NCBI GenBank assembly: GCA_013823945.1
Contig: PNMZ01000001.1
Location: 310,001 to 374,000, forward strand
DNA from: a bacterium
GTDB taxonomy: Bacteria; Armatimonadota; Fimbriimonadia; Fimbriimonadales; Fimbriimonadaceae
Reading direction: 5' to 3'
Length of the DNA stretch: 64,000 bases
The stretch's first letter is position 1. Every line of letters begins with the position of its first letter. A program made the position numbers and the translations under genes. Under the pieces are notes generated by a model. It was not told the origin of the DNA and searched no databases. It worked only from the letters and a program-made list of their open reading frames with translations. Positions 42,893 to 53,251 of the stretch are shown one piece after another.

Positions 42893-42909
42893 TATTACAA
42901 TATGTAATA
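42893..42909. promoter_or_regulatory. Perfect dyad, operator-like
   Basis: TATTACA-ata-TGTAATA, 7-bp arms, between the AlkC-like gene stop and the small peptide frame. The TTACA/TGTAA half-sites resemble operators of BlaI/CopY-type repressors, which is only a similarity of words. It stands out as the only AT-rich perfect dyad in this neighbourhood. Confidence 0.4.
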
Positions 42910-42923
42910 ACTTTCGAGTTCCA

Positions 42924-43643
42924 CTATTCTGAAAGAGATCGCATTGCCCGCTTCGCTATCCGGTCTGCAACCCCAATTTCACCCCAATCCGCAACCAGTC
43001 CACGAACCCACTCTGGCTGGCTCTTCCCCGCATCGTTCAGCCAATTCGCAACCGAATCCTGAACATACCGCGACCCATCTTCCCGCAACGGCTCCAAAAT
43101 GGGCAACCCTCGCCAAGGTTCCAACTTCAATGCCGGAATATGCGCACACCACACCCCCCGAGGCCGAGTCACTTCACTCGCAAACCGCCGGATATTGGGA
43201 TCAGGATCAAAAGACCAGTTAGTCAATATTTCAATTGCCAGGTCAAGCTCACCAATCACCCGCCCTCGAGCCGCCAACCAAACCCATTCCCGAACACCAA
43301 AATGGGGATCAGCCGCAAACGGCTTCAAATCCTGCAACACCCCACTCAAATCCCCGCCCACCGCTACCCGAGCGTAACAAGCCCACCCCCGCACCGTATC
43401 CGACTGGTGATCTCGAAACTCCGCCCACCGCTCTCCCATCGCCAATCCAGCCAGAGCCATCCGCCCGGTCACTCCGCCAGCCGCTAAGCCGTCACACTCT
43501 TCGCCAATAACCGCCAACCAAAGAGTCGAAAAGTCCATCGCCAAAGTCTCTGAAAGGTTGACCGTTTCATCCAGTCCAGCATTCAAGCTAATCAAGACAT
43601 CAGCCGGAACGAGTTTTGGTGAACTTGCCCCCGTTCGCCGCAT
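42924..43643 (-). CDS. DNA alkylation repair protein, AlkC-like HEAT-repeat
   Basis: A 239-residue all-helical protein. The C-terminal half reads RRFASEVTRPRGVWCAHIP ... LPILEPLREDGSRYVQDSVANWLNDAGKSQPEWV (non-contiguous), which is the typical pattern of AlkC/AlkD-type DNA alkylation-repair HEAT proteins (ASE-TRPR, VR-SVAN-LNDI). Such proteins remove or bind 3-methyl- or 7-methylpurines. The ATG overlaps the phytase stop codon (TAATG). Third gene of the prcA operon. Confidence 0.72.
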   Translation of the reverse strand: MRRTGASSPKLVPADVLISLNAGLDETVNLSETLAMDFSTLWLAVIGEECDGLAAGGVTGRMALAGLAMGERWAEFRDHQSDTVRGWACYARVAVGGDLSGVLQDLKPFAADPHFGVREWVWLAARGRVIGELDLAIEILTNWSFDPDPNIRRFASEVTRPRGVWCAHIPALKLEPWRGLPILEPLREDGSRYVQDSVANWLNDAGKSQPEWVRGLVADWGEIGVADRIAKRAMRSLSE

Positions 43644-44809
43644 TACCGAACCGTAATCCGGCTTGCAATGTCTCGCCAGTCGAATATCAAGAATCGCTTG
43701 TTGATTGAGTCCATCATCACAACAATGCCCTCAGGAAAATCAGGTCCCAAATCGCGGTTGACGGCTTCCATCCCATCCGTCGAATCCGCCGGAGTTTCAA
43801 TCACCCGCAAAGCCTTATTAGACCAGTCAGTCTCGCTGGTTCGACTTCGCGTGTAAACAAAAATGCGAGACTTCTTCTCGATCTGATCGACACTGAGAAG
43901 GAATCCCTCGCCTTCACCCGTTTCATAAATTGCCAATCCTTCCCGATCCCCAACGTACTTATCTCGACCAAAAAATGCCAACTCCGCCCCACCTTTGGCT
44001 GGGTCAGCCCAGTACTTCCTAATCCCCGCTAGTTCATCGGAGTAATACACAATCCCCATGGCATCATCAACCACGATCGCTTCAATTTCCCCCTCACTGT
44101 CTTTCGTCAAACCGGAGAAATTCCCAAACCGCCGCACCAATTTCAGGTCAATCTTCCCGGCATTCGCAACGAGCCGGTATTGAGCCAAATAATTCGTTTT
44201 CCCTCCCGATTTCGGCGCGACAATCGCGTACATCTCCCCCTCTCCCTTTCGGTAAAGTGAGATTCCCATTGGCTCCCGAGCATCGCCCTCCGCTTCACCC
44301 AAAATCGCCGTATTCCCTCCCACATCCGTTAACTTCCCACTCGACTGGTCAATCGCAAAAATTCTCAACTTCCCGGCCATACGCTCGGTCAAAACCGCCA
44401 AATCAACTTTCTTGTCGCCCAACTGGAAGTCATAGTCAACGTCCACATTGTTGGGCCGGTCGATCGGCGTCACTTTCTCAACAATCTTGCCATCCAATCC
44501 AAAAACATAAAGACCCCCTTTCTCTTCAATCTTATCGGTCCCCAGAATCAAACTCTTCGCCGGATCAAGCCGATTCACCCAAATCGCTGGATCATCCGCA
44601 TCATTCGGAACAGGGTCAGATGCACGAACAGGCTTGAGCTCTTGAACCGAAGTAGCCGTCGTTCCTCGACCTGCATTTGCTCCGGCCGAGTTAAATCGCG
44701 TCCCCGGTTGATTGTCCAAAGCGGAACTTCCAGTCCCAGCACAACTCGCAAGTACCCATCCTGCCAGTACAAATGTCACGATACGCATGACCCAAGAGTT
44801 TGCCGCCAT
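43643..44809 (-). CDS. Beta-propeller phytase, lipoprotein
   Basis: A 388-residue lipoprotein (lipobox LASC at about residue 22) with the beta-propeller phytase motifs: NDADDPAIWVNRLDPAKS at about 70-87, GLYVFGLDGK, PNNVDVDYDF, AREPMGISLY, IEAIVVDD and VGDREGLAIY. These carry the Asp/Glu ligands for the calcium ions used to hydrolyse phytate. It should act in the periplasm or at the cell surface to release phosphate. AAGGA lies seven bases before the ATG. Directly after prcA (21 bases) and overlapping the AlkC-like gene. Confidence 0.88.
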   Translation of the reverse strand: MAANSWVMRIVTFVLAGWVLASCAGTGSSALDNQPGTRFNSAGANAGRGTTATSVQELKPVRASDPVPNDADDPAIWVNRLDPAKSLILGTDKIEEKGGLYVFGLDGKIVEKVTPIDRPNNVDVDYDFQLGDKKVDLAVLTERMAGKLRIFAIDQSSGKLTDVGGNTAILGEAEGDAREPMGISLYRKGEGEMYAIVAPKSGGKTNYLAQYRLVANAGKIDLKLVRRFGNFSGLTKDSEGEIEAIVVDDAMGIVYYSDELAGIRKYWADPAKGGAELAFFGRDKYVGDREGLAIYETGEGEGFLLSVDQIEKKSRIFVYTRSRTSETDWSNKALRVIETPADSTDGMEAVNRDLGPDFPEGIVVMMDSINKRFLIFDWRDIASRITVR

Positions 44810-44830
44810 CACAGATTCCTTAATACTATC

Positions 44831-45523
44831 TTAATCGATTGGCCCGGTGATCCGATGAAATTTCCTCGTCCATTTCGGGTCACGCCTCATGATTGCCGAT
44901 TCAAATATCAACTCGGGCAACTCTCCTGCCTTGGCCTTGCTCCCATCTGGATCCATTCCCTTCACGACCGCTTCTCGCAACTGAGCAAGGGCATCCTCCT
45001 GTTTCGCCGTCGCAAAATCAACCCCGGCGACCGCCTCTACCATGGCTTTAACTGCTTCGTCCGATCCTGCAAGGAAAAACTTATCTCGCCAAACCCGGTA
45101 ATCCCCATCGTAATCAATCATGAACACCTTGTCGTGCTCAATTGAATCGCCCAATTCTGCAAAAAGTGATCGAACAACCATCGGCGAGCTCTGCATGTCC
45201 CCAAACGCTCGCTTGATCGGCTGACTCAGATGAGTCGCAACCCGTTGAATGGTCACATCGTCCTCGCTTCGCCGATACCCTTCCTGATGGCAAAATTCTA
45301 CCGCCGCCACCCGCACCGCCTCAATATCACTCTGGATACCGATCGCTGAGTAAGCAATCCGATCGTATACTTCAAAAATCTTGCTGGACTGGTACCGAAA
45401 AGTCGCCATCAAGATGCCATCCGGAATCGATGCCACCGCGACCGGAATTCCTCCCTCAAGTCGCGACTCGACATACCGCGCCCGATGCCCAATGTTCTCC
45501 TGCCAATCGTAAGGGGTAACCAT
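44831..45523 (-). CDS. prcA: Proteasome alpha subunit, PrcA-like, without prcB nearby
   Basis: A 230-residue protein that aligns by eye along its whole length with actinobacterial 20S proteasome alpha subunits: an N-terminal helix with RARYVESRLEGG, the block SSKIFEVYDRIAYSAIG (PrcA: KISELYDRVGFAAAG), RVAAVEFCHQEGYRR, MIDYDGD, then KFHRITG near the C-terminus (PrcA: FRRITG). No N-terminal catalytic Thr is expected in alpha subunits. PrcB, the Mpa/ARC ATPase and the Pup or UBact ligase are absent from the neighbourhood, which instead holds a phytase and an AlkC-like gene downstream and divergent asnS upstream. The alpha ring gates the beta ring, so a beta subunit is expected elsewhere. Confidence 0.78.
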   Translation of the reverse strand: MVTPYDWQENIGHRARYVESRLEGGIPVAVASIPDGILMATFRYQSSKIFEVYDRIAYSAIGIQSDIEAVRVAAVEFCHQEGYRRSEDDVTIQRVATHLSQPIKRAFGDMQSSPMVVRSLFAELGDSIEHDKVFMIDYDGDYRVWRDKFFLAGSDEAVKAMVEAVAGVDFATAKQEDALAQLREAVVKGMDPDGSKAKAGELPELIFESAIMRRDPKWTRKFHRITGPID

Positions 45524-45632
45524 TCCGTCTCTATCCTACTCCGAATCTTGACCCCTTTCGCGATACCCTCGGGCTGAAGGCACCTTCGACCAAGTCTGCA
45601 TTCTTCTTCCCAAGTAAACTCTTTCCCATCGC

Positions 45633-47036
<1,404 letters not shown>

Positions 47037-47211
47037 TCTGTCCTACTCTAAGGCTTGAGCAGGAATAGATTTTACTGAGGAGGCACCTTGGGTTGTTCAA
47101 AGCTCTCATCTCAAACAGCATGTCTTTCGCGGGTTGGAGCAAGAGGTTTGAAAACCTGACCACTTCAATTCCTGCCCCGACCGGTATCCTCCCCAGAACA
47201 AACCAAACCGG

Positions 47212-49239
47212 ATGCCCCAACTCCCTCGACTCGACCCCCGCATCACTGCCGAACTCAAACGGCAACGCAAAACAATTCTCAAGGGCCTCGCCTGCGTTGT
47301 CATCACATCCCTTCTCACCATCGCCACACTCCGACTCACCCTCACCGCCCTCACCGCCATCGAAGATGCCGCCGTCACCCGAATCTCCCAAGAATCCCTC
47401 AAACTCACCGAGAAACAAGCCGCCCCCATTGCCGAAGCCCTCCAAACCGACAACAAGAAACTCAGCGAAGCCATAGAGCGTGCCCGAAAAACCAGCAACA
47501 ACCTCGACCTCACCCCCGCCCAGATCGAAGAAGTCGCCGCAAAAACTAATCTCAACCCCATATCTCTGTCCCAAGAGATCCAAAAAGCCAAACAACAACT
47601 CCAAAACCAAGAATCCCAAGATCAAATCAAGCTCCGTCAAGACAACGCCCTGCGCACCCTCGCCATCGCCTGTCTCGGCGTCGTCCTCCTGTTTGCCCTC
47701 AAATACGTCTTCACCCGAGGTCAGGTCTACTACCTCAGTAAAGCCTCCAACCGCCTCGCCACCGACCTCCGCCAACGCCTCTTCGAAAAACTCATGCGGC
47801 TCCCCGTCGCGTACTTCAACAACAAGCGCACCGGCGAAATTCAATCCATTGTCAGCAACGATGTCGGCGTCTACCAATCCGCCGTCATGGTTATCCGCGA
47901 CTCGATTGATGGCCCGATCAAAGCCATCGGAGCCCTTGCGTTTGTGTTCTACATGCAACCCGTACTGGGCGCAATCGCACTTCTCTTCGTCCCGCTCCTT
48001 GCCTTCGTCGTCAACCGTACGGGCAAGCGCATCAAGTCCGCCCAAACCGAAATCCAAGAGAACCTCGCCAGCGTGACTGCCCTCAGTCAAGAAGCTTTAA
48101 GCGGTGCCCGCATCATCAAGTCCTTTTCCGCCGAAGAGCACATGCGCGGCATATTTGATGAATCCGCCGAACGACAATACGAATCTCAGCTAACCGGAGC
48201 GCGGCGAATTGCTTCTCTCCGCCCGACCGTTGAACTCCTGGGCGCCGTCGCAATTGCGATCATCATGTACGTCTGCGGCCACCTCGCCAAAGCCGACATC
48301 CTCGCCATCGCCGACATCATCGTCATCGTCCAAGCCCTCGACATCGTTAACCAAGGCTTCAAATCCATCACCAACGTCAGCAGCACCTACAACCAAGTCC
48401 AAGCCGCCGTTGACCGCATCCACATCCAAATCCTCGACATCCCCGACGAGCGCGAAGAATCCCCCAATGCTCAAATCATCGAAAACCCTGTCGGCAAAAT
48501 AGAATTCCAAAACGTGACTTTCAATTATCCCGACGGTACCCCGGCCCTCAAGGAAGTCTCTTTCACCCTCAACCCCGGAGAATCGCTCGCCCTCGTCGGC
48601 CCCTCTGGCTCTGGAAAATCAACAATTGCCGACCTGGTTCTCAGATTCTATGAACCAACATCCGGACAAATTACGTTCGATGGAATCCCCTACCAAAATC
48701 TCAAAGTCAATTGGCTCCGCGCCCAATTCGGCGTGGTTCCCCAACAAACGTTCCTTTTCGCCGGCTCAATCCGCGATAACCTCAAACTCGGGCGCATCGA
48801 AGCCACCGACGAAGAACTTGAGCAAGCCATTGCAATGGCTAACGCCAAGCCATTTATCGAGAATTCACCTGACGGGCTCGAAACCGCCCTCGGAGAGCGC
48901 GGAGTTCGGCTCAGCGGCGGCGAACTGCAACGCCTCGCCATTGCTCGCGCCCTTGTCAAAAATCCAAAAGTGCTCATCCTCGATGAAGCCACCTCAAACC
49001 TCGACCCAATGAGCGAAAAAGTCGTAACCGCCGCTATCGAAGAAGTCATGGAGCAACGCACCACTCTCTTCATTGCTCACCGTCTGACCACTGCGGCCCG
49101 CGCTACAAAAATTCTTGTCATCCGCCGGGGGGAAGTCCTTGAAACCGGAACCCACGAAGCCCTCATTGCCGCCAACGGTCCCTATGCCACCATGTATGAA
49201 GCCTTCACCAGCGGCATCATGTCTGACACCTTCGATTAA
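47212..49239 (+). CDS. ABC exporter half-transporter with an insertion after TM1
   Basis: A 675-residue fused membrane-ATPase protein of the MsbA/multidrug type. TM1 lies at about residues 25-50, and TM2 starts only at about 146. The 95 residues between are hydrophilic, Gln/Glu/Lys-rich and probably coiled-coil (KLTEKQAAPIAEALQTDNKK...), where normal exporters have a few residues. The ATPase has Walker A GPSGSGKST, the Q-loop, signature LSGGELQRLAIAR, Walker B VLILDEATSNLD and H-loop FIAHRL. Probably a homodimer exporting lipid or a hydrophobic compound; substrate unknown. Confidence 0.9.
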   Translation: MPQLPRLDPRITAELKRQRKTILKGLACVVITSLLTIATLRLTLTALTAIEDAAVTRISQESLKLTEKQAAPIAEALQTDNKKLSEAIERARKTSNNLDLTPAQIEEVAAKTNLNPISLSQEIQKAKQQLQNQESQDQIKLRQDNALRTLAIACLGVVLLFALKYVFTRGQVYYLSKASNRLATDLRQRLFEKLMRLPVAYFNNKRTGEIQSIVSNDVGVYQSAVMVIRDSIDGPIKAIGALAFVFYMQPVLGAIALLFVPLLAFVVNRTGKRIKSAQTEIQENLASVTALSQEALSGARIIKSFSAEEHMRGIFDESAERQYESQLTGARRIASLRPTVELLGAVAIAIIMYVCGHLAKADILAIADIIVIVQALDIVNQGFKSITNVSSTYNQVQAAVDRIHIQILDIPDEREESPNAQIIENPVGKIEFQNVTFNYPDGTPALKEVSFTLNPGESLALVGPSGSGKSTIADLVLRFYEPTSGQITFDGIPYQNLKVNWLRAQFGVVPQQTFLFAGSIRDNLKLGRIEATDEELEQAIAMANAKPFIENSPDGLETALGERGVRLSGGELQRLAIARALVKNPKVLILDEATSNLDPMSEKVVTAAIEEVMEQRTTLFIAHRLTTAARATKILVIRRGEVLETGTHEALIAANGPYATMYEAFTSGIMSDTFD

Positions 49240-49250
49240 CAACCAACCCG

Positions 49251-50006
49251 ATGCTTACTATTTCCAACTTAACGGCAATAATAAATTCAAATTTCACCCT
49301 TGGCCCGATTTCTTTTTCCGCCCGGCCTAACCAAATTGTCACACTCTTGGGTGAAAACGGCTCAGGAAAAACATCATTTCTCCGTTCCCTGCTGGGCGAA
49401 ACACCCACATCTGGAACCGCTAATATCGGCAACCTCGATCTACTGCAAACAACGCCAGCCGAGCGTGCCAAGGTCGTCGCTCTTGTCCCCCAAATCGAGC
49501 AAGTCCCGTTCCATTTCACCGTCAAGGAGACCGTTCTCATGGGGTGCCTCCCGCACAACACCCACCGTGAAGAATCACCTGCTGACCACTTCCGCACTGA
49601 CGAGGCCCTCGAAACACTTCAAATTACTCACCTTCATTGCCGATATGTCCACGAACTGAGCGGCGGAGAACGCCAAAGAACTCTGATTGCTCGGGCAATT
49701 GCTCAAAATCCGACTTTGCTCCTCCTCGACGAACCCACTGCCCATGTCGACCTCAAAACGCGAAAAAATCTCCTCGAAACCCTTCAAACGCTCAGTCAGA
49801 ATCGAATCATCATTTTGACGACACACGACATTGCCTTTGGAACCCAAATCGCAGACTCAGTCATTGCCCTCAAAAACGGCGAACAGTCCCTGACGCAAAC
49901 CCAAACCACCCTTGATGCCCAAAGCCTCTCAAACCTATTCAATGTCGAAATCGAAATCACCACAAACAAGTTGACCGGGCGAACTTATGCTCGCCCGGTC
50001 AACTAA
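49251..50006 (+). CDS. ABC transporter ATPase, FecE/BtuD type
   Basis: A 251-residue ATPase with Walker A GENGSGKTS, Q-loop VPQIEQVPFHFTVKETVLMG (typical of iron-siderophore or B12 importers), signature LSGGERQRTLIARA, Walker B LLLLDEPTAHVDL and H-loop TTHD. No FecCD-type permease or binding protein is in the window. It starts 11 bases after the exporter, so the two may be co-transcribed. Confidence 0.88.
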   Translation: MLTISNLTAIINSNFTLGPISFSARPNQIVTLLGENGSGKTSFLRSLLGETPTSGTANIGNLDLLQTTPAERAKVVALVPQIEQVPFHFTVKETVLMGCLPHNTHREESPADHFRTDEALETLQITHLHCRYVHELSGGERQRTLIARAIAQNPTLLLLDEPTAHVDLKTRKNLLETLQTLSQNRIIILTTHDIAFGTQIADSVIALKNGEQSLTQTQTTLDAQSLSNLFNVEIEITTNKLTGRTYARPVN

Positions 50007-50013
50007 ACGAATT

Positions 50014-50391
50014 TTAAAACCCGCGTTCTTCTTTAACTTCTTCAGCTTTTTGCTTGACGATATTTTCATCGTTGTCCCACTGCGATGATGTGGACGTCTC
50101 GTTGTATTGAGGAACGTAAGTTTGCTGCTTCGGCTTAAAGAGTGCGGTCTTTTCCGGAATCCCGTCGGTTGGCATGTCCTCTCCTTCTTGACCGCCTCGG
50201 CGACTCCGAACTTGATTGGCCAACTGGGTCTTCGTATCGTTTTGAGAAATAGATGGTTTGTTCTCAGCTTGCTTCGGTGCCTCGGGCAAAAGCGGTTTAG
50301 TCAAAAAGTTTGTGGCGTTCAAAAAGAACGCGAGTCCAATTACAAGGGTGAGAACCACCCCCCACATCGCTCCCGATTTTCTTGTCTTCAT
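50014..50391 (-). CDS. Single-pass membrane protein, unknown
   Basis: A 125-residue protein with one N-terminal helix (GVVLTLVIGLAFFLNATNFL, about residues 11-30) and a polar, probably disordered extracytoplasmic part rich in Gln, Lys, Glu and Asn, ending KAEEVKEERGF. No recognised domain. It converges on the FecE-type gene and diverges from the glycosyltransferase operon. Clean start with AGGA upstream. Confidence 0.6.
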   Translation of the reverse strand: MKTRKSGAMWGVVLTLVIGLAFFLNATNFLTKPLLPEAPKQAENKPSISQNDTKTQLANQVRSRRGGQEGEDMPTDGIPEKTALFKPKQQTYVPQYNETSTSSQWDNDENIVKQKAEEVKEERGF

Positions 50392-50407
50392 TGTCCTGGT
50401 TCCTTAA

Positions 50408-50436
50408 TTGATTTCAACGTTAGACGGTATTGTAAT
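50408..50436 (+). promoter_or_regulatory. Sigma70-type promoter of the glycosyltransferase operon
   Basis: TTGATT (50408-50413) and TGTAAT (50431-50436) are 17 bases apart; the -10 box matches five of six. It would place the transcription start about 37 bases before the ATG at 50480. Confidence 0.55.
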
Positions 50437-50479
50437 CGTTCCCGGTCGCACGAAACGGGCCATTCCAACTAAATCCCCT

Positions 50480-51541
50480 ATGTCCAAGCCCATCATCGCC
50501 ATTGATGCCTCCCTGATCGGCACCCAAAACACCGGCGATACAAGCTACTGGCGTGGAATTCTTTATGGACTCTCCCAATTAGAAACCAACGCAGAATTCC
50601 ACCTCTTTGCCCCAGAACAAGCTCCCCTCAATTACGATCTTCATCCCAAGTTTACATGGCACCACATCCCCGCCAAAAACCGTCGGTTATGGAACCTCAA
50701 AGCGTTACCCCAAGCCGCTGCCGAGATCAAAGCAACTGTCCTCCATACTCAGTATAACGTCAGCCCTTTCGCCCAAACTCCCGCCATCACAACCATTCAC
50801 GACGTCAGCTTTTTCATCAACCCTGATTGGTACAAGCTCAAAGATCGTATTCTCCTCACCACCCAAATTCCCAAAACCATCGCTCGGGCAAAGAAAATCC
50901 TGACCGTTTCCGAAACTTCTCGCCAAGAAATAGTCCATCACATTCCTCATGCCGAACCAAAAACAATCGTCACCTACAATGCACTAGGCCAGAACTTTCA
51001 ACCTCAACCCAAAGAACAAGCTCGATCCCAGCTCAACATCGGGCAACCGTTTGTGTTTTGCATCACTTCAGCTTGGGCCAGGAAGAACACATCCCTCGCT
51101 GCCCAAGCCTTTCAAATTTCGGAACTCGCACAAACCCACCGCCTTGTCACCTGTGGACCGGGAGACCCTCTTCTTCCCAATTCAACCCATCTCGGCTATG
51201 TGGATGAACTGACAATCCGGAATCTCTACGCCGCCGCCGATTGTTTCCTCCTACCTTCACTTCACGAGGGGTTTGGTATCCCCCTTCTTGAAGCCTTTGC
51301 ATCTCAAACGCCTATCATCACCGGAACGGGCGGAGCGATCCCAGAAATTGCCGCGGACTGCGCCATCATCTGCCCCGACTACAATCCCCAAACTTGGGCA
51401 AAAGCCCTCAATTCTCTCAACGATGATTCCGGTAAATTACAGAGCATGATCGAGCGCGGTATGAGAAGGGTCAACGACTTCTCCTGGAAAAAGACCGCCG
51501 AGCTCACAATGGAAGCATACGAAGAGGTCTCTCGTGGATAA
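50480..51541 (+). CDS. Glycosyltransferase family 4 (group 1)
   Basis: A 353-residue GT-B enzyme. After MSKPIIAIDASLIG comes an N-terminal Rossmann-like domain, TVLHTQYNVSPF and TTIHDVSFF, then the C-terminal domain starting at about 195 and the donor-site motif HEGFGIPLLEAFAS with its two Glu near 275-285. It transfers a sugar from a nucleotide donor; the acceptor is unknown. ATG at 50480 gives the family N-terminus; the longer frame from a TTG overlaps the promoter. First gene of a five-gene operon. Confidence 0.88.
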   Translation: MSKPIIAIDASLIGTQNTGDTSYWRGILYGLSQLETNAEFHLFAPEQAPLNYDLHPKFTWHHIPAKNRRLWNLKALPQAAAEIKATVLHTQYNVSPFAQTPAITTIHDVSFFINPDWYKLKDRILLTTQIPKTIARAKKILTVSETSRQEIVHHIPHAEPKTIVTYNALGQNFQPQPKEQARSQLNIGQPFVFCITSAWARKNTSLAAQAFQISELAQTHRLVTCGPGDPLLPNSTHLGYVDELTIRNLYAAADCFLLPSLHEGFGIPLLEAFASQTPIITGTGGAIPEIAADCAIICPDYNPQTWAKALNSLNDDSGKLQSMIERGMRRVNDFSWKKTAELTMEAYEEVSRG

Positions 51542-51728
51542 CGACTTTCTCAGCCAAATCGTGGCCTGCCCCGCATGCGAAACTCGGCCCAAACTGACAA
51601 AATCAGAAAACCACTACACCTGCTCCAACTGCCTCCGCGAATACCCCATCATCGACGGAATCCCCCACCTCGTCATTAAAGAGGGCTTAACTCCAAGCCC
51701 AATAAAGACCGACAAAACATCATCATGA
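51534..51728 (+). CDS. Trm112-family (UPF0434) small zinc-finger protein
   Basis: A 64-residue protein. CPAC and CSNC form two cysteine pairs, followed by [13 protein letters not shown], the hallmark of YcaR/UPF0434 Trm112-like proteins. The GTG start overlaps the glycosyltransferase stop by eight bases, and its stop overlaps aroQ. Trm112 proteins activate methyltransferases; the bacterial role is not settled. Confidence 0.88.
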   Translation: MDNDFLSQIVACPACETRPKLTKSENHYTCSNCLREYPIIDGIPHLVIKEGLTPSPIKTDKTSS

Positions 51729-52165
51729 AAATCCTCGTCCTCCACGGCCCAAATCTCAACCTCACCGGCTTCCGAGAACCCGAACTTTACGGTAAAAAAC
51801 CTCTCGCCGAAATAGACGACGAAATCCAAGCTTCGGCCAAAGAACTCGGCGTTGAAGTCCGAATTCTGCAATCCAACCACGAAGGCGTCCTCATCGACAC
51901 TATTCAAGAAAATCGGAAATGGGCCGACGCAATCGTCATCAACCCCGGCGCGTTCACCCACTACAGTATCGCTCTCCGCGACGCCCTCGCCTCCGTTCGT
52001 TCACCTGTCGTCGAAGTGCATCTCAGCAATGTCCATGCACGCGAAGATTTCCGCCGGGAATCCGTCATCGCTCCCGTCACCGTCGGTCAAATCACTGGCC
52101 TCGGCTCAATCGGCTACAGCCTTGCTCTCCGAGCCCTCGTCAATCTCGAAAACCCGTCCGCATAA
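51725..52165 (+). CDS. aroQ: 3-dehydroquinate dehydratase, type II
   Basis: Third step of the shikimate pathway, linking functionally to aroK and aroB at the left end. Length 146 aa is usual. Motifs: [17 protein letters not shown] with the catalytic Arg and Tyr, [17 protein letters not shown] with the substrate Asn, [17 protein letters not shown] with the catalytic His and the carboxylate-binding region. GAF replaces the more usual GAY, a mild change. The ATG overlaps the previous stop (ATGA). Confidence 0.95.
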   Translation: MKILVLHGPNLNLTGFREPELYGKKPLAEIDDEIQASAKELGVEVRILQSNHEGVLIDTIQENRKWADAIVINPGAFTHYSIALRDALASVRSPVVEVHLSNVHAREDFRRESVIAPVTVGQITGLGSIGYSLALRALVNLENPSA

Positions 52166-52186
52166 ATCACTCATCCAGAAATCTCA

Positions 52187-53251
52187 ATGAGCAATCTCAA
52201 TCGCCTTCGCCAAGCAATGGAGCAAGCCTCCATCCCCGCCCTCCTCGTGACCGATAACGTGAACCTCCGGTGGCTCACCGGATTCACCGGCTCCAGCGGG
52301 ATTGCCCTCGTCACCCAAAATCATGCCGGCTTTGTGACCGATGCTCGTTACGATCTTTGGTCCCGTTCAGAAGTCACCGACCACGAAATCACGATTTACC
52401 AACGCCCGCGCACACTTGACGATCTCATCGCAGAAGTTTCCACCAAATTCCAATCCAAGGAAATCGCATTCGAAGGCTCAATCTCATATTCTGCATGGAA
52501 AGCCCGAACTGAAAAGCTAAGTGACTTCACTTGGATTGAATCCCCCGACCTCATCCGCGATCTCCGCAAAATCAAAACCGTTGACGAAATCAATCGCATC
52601 CGGGCTGCCTGCAAACTCGCCGATGCCTGCATAGAAAACATCACCCGCATGATCCAACCTGGAATCACAGAATACGATATCAGCCTCGATATCGAGTTTT
52701 TCTACCGCCGTAACGGCGCCGAAATCGCCTTTGATCCCATCGTTGCCAGCGGACCCAATTCCGCTCGACCTCACGCAACTCCATCTGAACGCAAACTCGA
52801 AGTGGGTGACTTTGTCACTATCGACTGCGGCGGAAAACTCGACGGATATTGCAGCGACATCACCCGAACGTTTGTTGTCGGCAAAGCGTCCGATCGCCAC
52901 GTAGAAATCTATAACCAAGTTCTCAAGTCCGAAATCGCTTGTTGCGCAGCCCTCAAATCAGGAGCCAACGGCAAAGAAATTGATGCCCTCGCCCGGGAAA
53001 TCCTGGACGAAATTGATCTCAATCAATACTTCACCCACGGCCTGGGGCACGGACTCGGTCTTGACGTGCACGATCCTGGCGGGCTCAGTTCAACTGTTGA
53101 TCAACCCATCGAACCCGGAATGGTCTTTACTGTCGAACCAGGCGTCTACATCGAAGGATTTGGCGGTCTCCGCATCGAAGACGACGTCCTCGTTACTGAC
53201 AGCGAACCCGAAATCCTCACCCTTTTCCCCAAAGAACTGATGATTCTCTAA
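52187..53251 (+). CDS. Xaa-Pro aminopeptidase / M24 family peptidase
   Basis: A 354-residue pita-bread metallopeptidase. The N-terminal creatinase-like domain (about 1-125) is followed by the M24 core with ligands in TIDCGGKLDGYCSDITRTF (two Asp), HGLGHGLGLDVHDPGG (His), FTVEPGVYIEG (Glu) and LRIEDDVLV (Glu). It cleaves N-terminal residues before proline in the cytosol. In many bacteria this gene follows aroQ and precedes efp, so the context fits; efp is not here. Confidence 0.92.
   Translation: MSNLNRLRQAMEQASIPALLVTDNVNLRWLTGFTGSSGIALVTQNHAGFVTDARYDLWSRSEVTDHEITIYQRPRTLDDLIAEVSTKFQSKEIAFEGSISYSAWKARTEKLSDFTWIESPDLIRDLRKIKTVDEINRIRAACKLADACIENITRMIQPGITEYDISLDIEFFYRRNGAEIAFDPIVASGPNSARPHATPSERKLEVGDFVTIDCGGKLDGYCSDITRTFVVGKASDRHVEIYNQVLKSEIACCAALKSGANGKEIDALAREILDEIDLNQYFTHGLGHGLGLDVHDPGGLSSTVDQPIEPGMVFTVEPGVYIEGFGGLRIEDDVLVTDSEPEILTLFPKELMIL

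Noticed and set aside
47037-47211. Possible small gene or RNA between asnS and the ABC exporter
   Set aside because: No frame with a ribosome site, no clear hairpin and no recognised RNA motif in these 175 bases.
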